From Prorocentrum cordatum (Eukaryota; Sar; Dinophyceae; Prorocentrales; Prorocentraceae), in NCBI GenBank assembly GCA_963575745.1, contig CAUYUJ010018624.1, positions 164,670 to 187,169 of the forward strand: 22,500 nucleotides of DNA, read 5' to 3'. Of this stretch, positions 16,025 through 22,500 are shown piece by piece. The notes under the pieces were generated by a model. It was given only the letters and a program-made list of their open reading frames with translations. It did not search any database and was not told the DNA's origin. The position numbers and the translations under genes are program-made. The first letter of the stretch is position 1, and the number at the start of each line of letters is the position of its first letter.

Positions 16025-17125
16025 CAGTACAGCGTTTCATGGCACCATAGGGAGCTCCACCTGAGGCCCCAGTGAGGGTTGCCACATGTGTCCGCCACAC
16101 CCAGTACAGCGTTTCGTGGCCCCAGAGGGAGCTCCAGCCAAGGCCCCAGTTGGGGTTGCCACATGCGTCCGCCACACCCAGTACAGCGTTTCGTGGCCCC
16201 ATAGGGAGCTCCACCTAAGGCCCCAATGGGGATGGCCACGCGTCCGCCACACCCAGTACAGCGTTTCGTGGCCCCATAGGGAGCTCCACCTAAGGCCCCA
16301 GTGGGGGTGGCCACATGCGTGCACCACACCCATGTCGGCACACTCTTCACACGTTTCGTGGCTTTATAGGGAGTTCCGTCTAAGGCCCCAGTGGGGGTGG
16401 CCACATGCGTCCGCCACACCCAGTACAGCGCTTCGTGGCCCCGTAGGGAGCTCCACCCAAGGCCCCAGTGGGGGTGGCCACATGCGTCCGTCACACCCAG
16501 TACAGCGTTTCGTGGCCCCATAGGGAGCTCCACCCAAGGCCCCAGTGGGGGTGGCCACATGCGTCCGTCACACCCAGTACAGCGTTTCGTGGCCCCATAG
16601 GGAGCTCCACCCAAGGCCCCAGTGGGGGTGGCCACATGCGTCCGTCACACCCAGTACAGCGTTTCGTGGCCCCATAGGGAGCTCCACCCAAGGCCCCAGT
16701 GGGGGTGGCCACATGCGTCCGTCACACCCAGTACAGCGTTTCGTGGCCCCATAGGGAGCTCCACCCAAGGCCCCAGTGGGGGTGGCCACATGCGTCCGTC
16801 ACACCCAGTACAGCGTTTCGTGGCCCCATAGGGAGCTCCACCCAAGGCCCCAGTGGGGGTGGCCACATGCGTCCGTCACACCCAGTACAGCGTTTCGTGG
16901 CCCCATAGGGAGCTCCACCTAAGGCCCCAGTGGGGTTGGCCACATGCGTCTGTCACGCCCAGCGCAGCGTTCCGTGGTCTTATAGGGAGCTCCACCGAAG
17001 GCCCCGGTGGGGTTGTTCGCATGCGTCCGCCACACCCAGTGCAGTGTTTCGTGGCCCCAAAGGGAGCCATCTGCGGCCCCAGTGGGGGTGCCCTCATGCG
17101 TCCGCCACACCCAGTACGCCCCTCA
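16020..17125 (+). repeat. 77-bp satellite, about 14 copies
   Basis: Unit anchor cagtacagcgtttcgtggc at 16025, 16102, 16179, 16254, (variant 16331), 16421, 16498, 16575, 16652, 16729, 16806, 16883, then diverged copies near 16960 and 17036 and a truncated one near 17113. Five units from 16498 appear identical; the edges diverge. One unit (16331) carries a 13-bp longer variant. Each unit has gagctccaccc, ggccccagtgggggtggcc and catgcgtcc. The unit is not a multiple of three, so the recurring 69-residue frames are by-products. Confidence 0.97.
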
Positions 17126-17129
17126 CACG

Positions 17130-17350
17130 CTTTCGTTTTGTTTTTGTGTTAATTGTGTTCGGTTTTCATTTTTTGGTTTATTTTCTTTTGATTGTTTTTT
17201 TTATAATTTTTTTTTAATTGATGTTTTTCTTTTATTTGTTGTGTTTTGTTTTTTGTGGGTTCTTTGTAAGTGATTTTGTGAGTTTGTTATATTAGGTTGT
17301 TGTTTTTTTAGGGGGGTGGGGAGGGGGGGTTGGGTGGGTGGGGGGGGGGG
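17130..17350 (+). other. T-rich island ending in a G run
   Basis: 17130-17310 is T/G-rich with very low C (tttttttaattg, ttttgttttttgtgggtt), in sharp contrast to the GC-rich surroundings. It passes into ggggggtggggagggggggt and a further G run (17311-17350) that could form a G-quadruplex. Starts at the edge of the 77-bp satellite. No gene seen. Confidence 0.75.
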
Positions 17351-17573
17351 ATTCTTTTGTTCAATGTTTTTTTAGTTTTTTGCCTGGGGCCCGCCCCGCC
17401 CAATATTCACAGTCACATGCATTTGCACTAGGCGTATCCATGCTCGCATTTATGAACATATTGTAGTGGCCTTCGGCCAGTGCCGCCGATCCGGGGCGCT
17501 CCGACTGATGTGATCCTTCTTCGCCCTCGTCCCTCCTCTCTTTTTCCCTCCCCTCCTCTCACTCAGCATTTAT
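17351..17573. other. Spacer before the composite units, nothing recognised
   Basis: Mixed sequence with a pyrimidine-rich stretch at 17515-17565 that leads into the head cassette. No gene seen. Confidence 0.4.
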
Positions 17574-17760
17574 CGAAGACGCCTACGGCGAATCACCGCC
17601 GCCACCTGCCTTTTTGGAAACGCCGATGTGGCCGAAAGTTGGACTAGAGCTTGGCCAAGCTATCGGACCATGAGTTCCCCGAGTCGGTTTGGAAAGCTTT
17701 CGGGGAACACATGGGAGAGAATGATTATGAACAGGAAGAGGAAGAGGAAGAAATAGAGTA
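17574..17760 (+). pseudogene. Coding-like head cassette, copy 1 (frameshifted)
   Basis: Reads IEDAYGESPPPPAFLE then, after a 1-base difference relative to copy 2, AKLSDHEFPESVWKAFGEHM followed by ENDYEQEEEEEEIE and a stop near 17758. Differences from copy 2 in the FPESVWKAFGEH part are mostly third-base (gag/gaa, gct/gcc), as if it once was, or derives from, a coding exon. The frame break between the two halves argues against a working gene here. No domain is recognised. Confidence 0.4.
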
Positions 17761-18140
17761 GGAGGATGAGGGTTGTTAGGAGTCTCTTGGGGCACCCTTG
17801 GGGTCTGTTGGGGCTTCTTGGGGGCCTCTTCGAGGCCTCTTGGAGGCATCTTGGGGGCCTCCTTGGGCCTCTTGGGGGCCTTTGGGGGCTTCCTGGGGGT
17901 CTCTTTGGCCGTCTTAGGGCGTTCCTGGTCCGTCTGACGCCGTCTGGAGCCGTCTTGGGGGCCTCTCTGGGCCGTCTTGGGGCCCTCTTGGGCGCTTCAG
18001 GGCCGTCTTGGAGGCCATGTTGGGCGTCTTGGAGGCCTCTTGGGCCGTCTTGGGGCGCTCTTGGGGCCGTCTTGGGGGGCCCTTGGGCCGTCGTAGGGCC
18101 TTCTTGGAGGCCTCTTGGGCGATCTTGGGGGCCTCTTGGG

Positions 18141-18240
18141 CCGTCGGAAGGCCGAAAAGAAGAAAACGCAAAAAACCTTCAAAAACCTAAGGAAAACCAA
18201 TGATTTTGGCCTCTTCGGGCTCTCCTGGAGAACGTCTTGG
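18141..18240. repeat. Conserved A-rich core inside array, unit 1
   Basis: gccgaaaa ... accttcaaaaacc ... atgattttggcctcttcggg. It closely matches 19097-19195 and more loosely 2296-2385. On the minus strand the corresponding frame EEAKII..FP is broken here by a TAG. Confidence 0.75.
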
Positions 18241-18443
18241 ATGCCTCTTGGGCCATCTTGGAGGCATCTTGGGGCCATCTTGGCCGTCTTGGAGGGCATC
18301 TTGGGCCGTCTTGGAGGCATCTTGGAGCCATCTTACCCGTCTTGGAGGCCATCTTGGCCGTCTGGGAGGCATCTTGGAGGCCATCTTGGGCCATCTTGGC
18401 CGTCTTGGAGGCCATCTTGGGCCAAGTTGGGGCAACAAAGGCA

Positions 18444-18587
18444 TTGACAGACGGATTTTTGGAAAATTACGGGTGGCCGGCGGGACGGGCCGAAGCCCAC
18501 TGGGGAGTTCTTTTAGAAAAAGAACCAAAACCAAAACCTGAAACGTCCAGCACGCCGTGCACCCCTGCAAGCAGGGGGCGGCGGATC
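18444..18587 (+). repeat. Hairpin-rich tail of composite unit 1
   Basis: About 145 bp conserved at 19374-19517. It contains gttcttttagaaaaagaac (8-bp arms, 3-nt loop, 18507-18525), gcacgccgtgc, and cccctgcaagcagggg (7-bp arms). It ends gggcggcggatc directly at the next unit's head. Confidence 0.85.
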
Positions 18588-18730
18588 GAAGACGCCTACG
18601 GCGAATCACCGCCGCCCCCTGCCTTTTTGGAAGCGCCTATGTTGCCGAACGTTGAGGCCAGACCTGCCAAGCTATCGGACCACGTGTTCCCCGAATCGGT
18701 TTGGAAAGCCTTCGGGGAACACGTGGGCAT
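18588..18730 (+). other. Coding-like head cassette, copy 2 (intact frame)
   Basis: Uninterrupted frame IEDAYGESPPPPAFLEAPML, then PNVEARPAKLSDHVFPESVW and KAFGEHVG, running into array-derived Leu/Gly/Trp sequence. Compared with copy 1 (17574), the second half shows mainly synonymous change. No domain is recognised. It may be an exon captured by a repeat, or the remains of a transposon ORF. Confidence 0.35.
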
Positions 18731-19096
18731 CTTGAAGGTCCTCTTGGCCGTCTTGGAGGCCTCTTGGGCAAGCTTTGGGCGATCTTTGGGGCTTTTTGGG
18801 CCGTCTCGGGCCAGCTTCGAGCCAATTTCGGCCATCTCGGTGGGTTCCTGGCACGTCTGAAGCCGTCGGAAGCCGTTTGGGGGGCCTCTATGGGCCGACT
18901 TGGGGCCCGCTTGGAATGCTCCAGGGCCGTCTTGGAGGCCATCTTGGGCGTCTGGGAGGCCATCTTGGGCGTGTTGGAGGCCTCTTGGGCCCTCTTGGGG
19001 CCCTCTAGGGCCATCTTGGAGGCCACTTGGGCCATCATGGGGCTCTCTTGGGGGCCTCTTGGGCGATCTTGGGGGCTTCTTGGGCCGTCTTGAGCC

Positions 19097-19195
19097 GTCG
19101 GAGAGCCGAAAAGGCGCAAATGCAAAAATCCTTCAAAAACCAATGGAAAATCAATGATTTTGGCCTCTTCGGACTCTCCTGGAGGACCTCTTGGA
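19097..19195. repeat. Conserved A-rich core inside array, unit 2
   Basis: Copy of 18141-18240 (gccgaaaaggcgcaaatgc, tccttcaaaaaccaatgg, atgattttggcctcttcgg). On the minus strand it is open and reads EEAKIIDFPLVFEGFLHLRL, flanked by array-type Arg/Pro/Lys sequence. Confidence 0.75.
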
Positions 19196-19373
19196 GGCCT
19201 CTTGGGCCGTCTGGGAGGCCTCTGGGGGGCCTCTTGGGCCGTCTTGGGCCGTCTTGGACTCTCTTGGGCCGTTTTTGAGGCCGTCTTGGACCATCTCGGG
19301 CGGACTTGGAGGCCATCTTGGGCCATCTTCGCGATTTTTTGAGGATGTCCCGAGCGAAACGGCCGTTTTTGGG

Positions 19374-19517
19374 CATTGACAGACGCATTTTGGGAAATGC
19401 GCGGGTGGCCGGCGGGACAGGCCGAAGCCCACTGGGGAGTTCTTTTAGAAAAAGAACCAAAACCAAAACTGAATCATCCAGCACGCCGTGCACCCCTGCA
19501 AGCAGGGGGCGGCGGAT
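19374..19517 (+). repeat. Hairpin-rich tail of composite unit 2
   Basis: Copy of 18444-18587 with the same three hairpins (gttcttttagaaaaagaac at 19439-19457). Ends gcggcggatcc and is not followed by another head. Confidence 0.85.
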
Positions 19518-19609
19518 CCAGTGGCCGTTGGCCTATCCCGCCACCGTGCGTGGGTGGTGGGTCAGAGGCCTCATGGATGCTGGTTGGGATCTCGTGGTTG
19601 GCTGGGACT

Positions 19610-19790
19610 TCTGGGGACCTCTTGGGCGCCTCTTGGGGCTTCTTGGGGGCCTCTTGGGCCTCTTGGGGCCACTAGAGGGCCTCTTGGGGGTCTCTTGGGA
19701 GCCTCTTGGGGCTTCTTGGGGGCCTCTTCTGCGCCCCGTGGGGCCTCTTGGAGGCCTCCTCGGAGCCTCTTGGTGCGGGAGGGGTGGTAC
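19610..19790 (+). repeat. CTTGG array (array 5) with edge signature
   Basis: Units such as cctcttgggcgcctcttggg and ggcttcttgggggcctcttg. Just downstream, ccctcggaggccacgatcct and tgtgaggggtgtc (19804-19836) match 2528-2560 after array 1. Confidence 0.8.
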
Positions 19791-19839
19791 TCGAGTTCGG
19801 AACCCCCTCGGAGGCCACGATCCTTGTGAGGGGTGTCAA

Positions 19840-20204
19840 AAACGCATCCGCCGGAAACTCGCCCCCCCCCCCCCACCCCCCCTTCCCCGGCAGAGCCACC
19901 CCGGCAACCCACCCATAGGCTGAGGCTCAGCCTCGAGGCTGTAGCTGAGACTCCTTGAAACTCACACGCCGGATCGGCGGATATTTGCCCGCACGCAGAC
20001 TCAATAACAATCAGACGCGCTCGCGCTCATTCTCACCCGCGCTCAGTCCCCCGTGCTCAGGCCTATCGTATCCGTTCGTGTTGTGTACCCCGCCACTCAT
20101 GTCGGCATACCCCTCGCACGGTTCGTAGCCCCATAGAGATCGCCACCGAAGAAGATGTTCACGCGGTAGTCACAACTGCATATGGTTGGGTCCATCGCCA
20201 GGAT
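19840..20204. other. Non-coding spacer with a satellite relic
   Basis: Poly-C run at 19862-19885. The exact 8-bp-arm hairpin aggctgag-g-ctcagcct lies at 19917-19933. At about 20092-20150 a single diverged relative of the 77-bp satellite (ctcatgtcggcatacccctc, gttcgtagccccatagagat) resembles the long variant unit at 16331. No gene seen. Confidence 0.55.
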
Positions 20205-20367
20205 ATTTTTTATGGTGGTGGTCGTGGTGGTTGTGGTGATGGTGATGCTGATGGTGATGATGGTGGTGGTGGTGGTCGCGGTGGTGGTATTGGCGGTGAT
20301 GATGTTGATGTTGATGATGATGATGATGTTGATGATGGGGATGCGTATGGTGCTGCTGATAATGATA

Positions 20368-20425
<58 letters not shown>

Positions 20426-20446
20426 CGATGATGATGATGATGATGC

Positions 20447-20477
<31 letters not shown>

Positions 20478-20552
20478 CAAAATTATGCTGATGATGCTTA
20501 TGATGCTGATGCTGACCAACATTGTGATCATGACGCTCATGATGATCATGAT
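20205..20552 (+). repeat. TGG/GAT trinucleotide array
   Basis: Begins as TGG-rich (20205-20290) and becomes GAT, with a pure stretch at about 20370-20425. Same type as 13566-15840. Confidence 0.95.
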
Positions 20553-20665
20553 GGGGGGGGAGGAGAAGGAGGAGGCGGCGGAGGAGGAATAGGAGGAGGC
20601 GCAGGAGGAGGATGAGGAGGAGGAGGAGGAGGAGGAGGAGGAGGAGGGAGAGGAGGAGTAGGGGG
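20553..20665 (+). repeat. GGA/GGC purine tract
   Basis: ggaggagaagga, then ggcgg-interrupted GGA repeats. Gives only poly-Glu/Arg/Gly frames. Confidence 0.9.
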
Positions 20666-20698
20666 CAGCAGGACGAGGAAAGGGTACACCCATCTTAC

Positions 20699-20855
20699 GA
20701 GGACGCACCATCTCATGCGCCGATGTGCCTTCCCTCCCTGCTTCTGCTCCCGCTGTTGCTGCTCCTGCTGCTGCCTGCGTGGTCGACAGCGACGCGATGC
20801 ACTGCCCCCACGAGGCCAGGAGCCCCTCCAGCTTGCACCAATAGCGTTCCTCCTC
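20699..20855 (-). CDS. Candidate internal exon with good splice context
   Basis: On the minus strand, a pyrimidine-rich acceptor (cctctgcaccacacctggccag/gagg, split here as cctctgcaccacac and ctggccag/gagg) opens a frame of 52 codons plus one base, closed by a donor-like gtcctc/gtaagatg. The peptide begins EEERYWCKLEGLLASWGQCI, continues with an Ala/Gly-rich stretch and ends GTSAHEMVRP. The first half has a clear bias for G or C at third positions, as expected of dinoflagellate coding DNA. No domain is recognised. The neighbouring GGA and GAT arrays would then be intronic. No partner exon is identified, so this remains a candidate. Confidence 0.35.
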
Positions 20856-21086
20856 CTGGCCAGGTGTGGTGCAGAGGCTGGTCAAGTGTGCACAAGGTCT
20901 AGGCCTCCCAGATGGGGTTGGAGTACAGAGGAAGCCCATGCTTGCCTCCAGTGCGCCCTGGGTTTCTTGGGTTTCGATGGCTTTGCCATGGAAAGCGTGA
21001 CGTTCCTGCGCCGAGAATCAATGGACGTCCTGGGGTCCAAGGGTTGGGTTTCTTGTGGAAGGTTTCTTGTGGTCGGGCCCCCACTG

Positions 21087-21287
21087 TAGATGGGGTTGGA
21101 GGATCGTGCCGCATCGCCGATGCAATGCCGATGTGGCTCGATGTGAAGCCCGATTTGCCTCACGTCGACGTCGCCGATGCATTGCCCACGTCGACGAGGC
21201 ATCGCCAGTGCATCGCCGATGCATCGTCGATGCATCGGCGATGCGGCGCGATCCTCCTCCGACCCCCCTCTACTCCGACCCCATCTA
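21087..21287 (+). mobile_element. Foldback element family F with an internal perfect palindrome
   Basis: Ends tagatgggg...ccccatcta. The left arm tagatggggttggaggatcg (continuing tgccgcatcgccgatgca) pairs with the right arm, which carries about 16 extra bases. The interior repeats gccgatgca and catcgcc. At 21210-21244 there is a perfect 35-bp odd palindrome with 17-bp arms (gcatcgccgatgcatcg). A related end occurs at 20911 (agatggggttggagtac). No coding capacity. Confidence 0.75.
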
Positions 21288-21289
21288 GG

Positions 21290-21900
21290 AGGTCTCTACA
21301 AGGGCAATGCTCGCATGCCTGATGCTTGATGCTGGTGATGCTGATGCAGGCTCGCCCCGTCCACATCGAAAGCCAGTCGCGTCTGCGACTGCCGAGCGCT
21401 TTGCCGCTCACCGGCAGCTGCAGCCGAGGCACGGCCTGGGGATGGCTTCCCAGGGGGCTCGGCCGGGCCACACCCCCTGTGTCGCCACGGCAACGGTTCT
21501 GCGCGGACGCGTGGGGTATGCTCGCGCGCCGTCTCTCGCGGTGCAGATGAACCTCGCTCCTCGCGTATGTTTTGTGGCTGTGGCCCTCTGACGGTGCGAT
21601 GGGCGTGTTTGGTACCCTCCCAGGGGGGGGGTTGGAAGGAGGTCGGCGGGGACAAGGGAGAGAGGGAGAGGCGGTGATAGGAGTGGTGTCCACCATGGAC
21701 GGTTCCAGGATCACCAGGCTAGTGGTAATAGGAGGTACTTGTATTGATACTTCTCTCTGATGCTTCATAACGGAGTTGATGTCTCCTGACGAGGCGACCT
21801 GCGCCACTTTGCGTCTCGCAACCAGGAGCAGGCTGCCGTCACAGCAGCGACCTAGGCTTTGCAAGAGTAACATGGAAGGAGAGAGCAAGCGAGAGACAGC
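21290..21900. other. Spacer with long but unrecognised open frames
   Basis: A minus-strand frame is open over 242 codons (21160-21888) but crosses the foldback element and shows no domain. On + a 94-codon frame (21307-21591) is likewise undiagnostic. A donor-like ccg/gtgagc on the minus strand near 21410 is the only splice-like mark. I cannot support a gene. Confidence 0.35.
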
Positions 21901-21903
21901 GAT

Positions 21904-21904
21904 C

Positions 21905-21970
<66 letters not shown>

Positions 21971-21974
21971 CAGG
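21904..21974 (+). repeat. TA then GA dinucleotide microsatellite
   Basis: About nine TA units run directly into about 24 GA units. Confidence 0.97.
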
Positions 21975-21982
21975 ACGATGAA

Positions 21983-22106
21983 GATGCTGCTGCTGCTGTT
22001 AATGTTGTTGGTGTTGCTGCTGCTGCTGCTGTTGTTGTTTTTGTTGCTGTTGTTGTTATTGCTGTTGTTGTTGCTAGTCTTGTGGTTGTTGTTGTTGTTG
22101 TTGATG
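21983..22106 (+). repeat. CTG/TTG trinucleotide array
   Basis: gctgctgctgctg and gttgttgttgttg runs with gtt/gct alternation, passing into the GAT array. Confidence 0.93.
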
Positions 22107-22500
22107 GTACAGTGGGTGATGATTACGACGACGATACTGATGATGTTGATGGTGATGCTGATGATGCTGATGATTATTCAGATGATGATGATGCTGTTGT
22201 TGTTGGTGTTTGATGATGCCGCCGATGATGATGGTTATGCTGATAGTACAGATCATTATACTGATGATGATGATTATGATGATGCTAATGCTGATTATGT
22301 TGATGCTGATGATGGCGATGAAGATTGTGATGCTCATGCTAAGGCTGACGCTGATGCTGCTGATAATGATGGTGGTTTTGATGATGATGATGCTGATGCT
22401 GCTGCTGCTGATGATGATGATGATGCTGGTGCTGGTGATGCTGATGGTGCTGATGCTGATGATGGCGATGCTGATGCTGATGATGATGCTGCAGCTGATG
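22107..22500 (+). repeat. GAT trinucleotide array, running off the window end
   Basis: Degenerate GAT/GCT triplets like those at 13566-15840. Continues past the last base. Confidence 0.93.

Larger units (their letters stand above)
17574..18587 (+). repeat. Composite repeat unit 1 (head, array, core, array, tail)
   Basis: Order: head cassette (17574-17712), GA-rich link, CTTGG array (about 17775-18140), A-rich core (18141-18220), second CTTGG array (18237-18440) and tail (18444-18587). Every part recurs in the same order at 18588-19518. In 18237-18440, seventeen units of 9-12 bp average 10.59 bp by hand count. The tail holds three hairpins. The subterminal sequences ccgccgcc-acctgc (head) and gcagggggcggcgg (tail) are inverted repeats. 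Confidence 0.85.
18588..19518 (+). repeat. Composite repeat unit 2
   Basis: Second copy of 17574-18587, about 931 bp: head (18588-18730), array (18722-19090), core (19097-19190), array (19195-19330) and tail (19374-19517). It joins unit 1 with no spacer, gcggcggatc/gaagacgcc. The head's ccgccgccccctgc and the preceding tail's gcagggggcggcgg are an exact 14-bp inverted repeat across the junction. Confidence 0.85.

Noticed and set aside
16142-17097. Repeated 69- and 73-residue ORFs in the 77-bp satellite
   Set aside because: 77 is not a multiple of three; the same peptide is produced from every unit as the frame rotates. A satellite by-product.
13566-17125. CRISPR array
   Set aside because: The repeats are contiguous tandem units without unique spacers, and the genome is eukaryotic.
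18187-19326. Long minus-strand Arg/Pro/Lys ORFs across the CTTGG arrays
   Set aside because: Paired units of about 21 bp keep all frames roughly in phase, so both strands stay open. The conserved core frame has a stop in one of three copies.
21160-21888. 242-codon minus-strand ORF
   Set aside because: Runs through the family F foldback element, shows no domain, and the opposite strand is also open over much of it.

Overview
The window looks like nuclear DNA of a dinoflagellate. The one convincing gene encodes a secreted protein with a fibrinogen-like domain, a Pro/Thr linker and a GDPHL-type von Willebrand factor D-like domain, a combination I associate with dinoflagellate proteins. The surroundings fit too: very sparse coding, GC-rich intergenic sequence, large simple-sequence arrays and many short foldback elements. 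I cannot name genus or species. There are no bacterial operons, rRNA, tRNA or CRISPR arrays that I can support.

Layout: 1-1176 is GC-rich non-coding DNA with chance ORFs. 1177-3871 (+) is the two-exon gene; its ~1 kb intron holds a GGA run and a long array of ~10.5-bp repeats. 3872-4960 holds a foldback element (4145-4335) between two 115-bp direct repeats. 4963-5313 is a GGA microsatellite. 5400-7510 is a dense cluster of at least three MITE-like families, one apparently truncated at another. 7735-8035 is a degenerate 10.5-bp array. 8073-8455 holds two weak exon candidates on opposite strands. 8520-12800 alternates polypyrimidine/polypurine tracts with foldback elements, a second 10.5-bp array and a second copy of the 4145-4335 element. 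12976-13156 is a third copy of the 180-bp MITE.

13566-15840 is a 2.3-kb degenerate GAT trinucleotide array. 16020-17125 is a 77-bp satellite of about 14 copies with a homogenised core. 17130-17350 is a T-rich island ending in a G run. 17574-19518 is a tandem pair of ~0.93-1.0 kb composite units (coding-like head, 10.5-bp array, conserved A-rich core, array, hairpin-rich tail). 19610-19790 is one more array. 20205-22500 holds two further GAT arrays, a GGA run, a candidate minus-strand exon, a foldback element with a perfect 17-bp-arm palindrome, and TA/GA and CTG/TTG repeats.

The strongest novel signal is the CTTGG-centred array family. In the two blocks I counted by hand its units vary from 9 to 12 bp but average about 10.6 bp, with short units often next to long ones so that pairs usually sum close to 21 bp: two DNA helical turns and seven codons at once. 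Several arrays share a conserved internal core, edge signature, head or tail, so they look like defined elements rather than plain microsatellites. Apart from the fibrinogen/vWD gene, no set of genes can be said to work together here.
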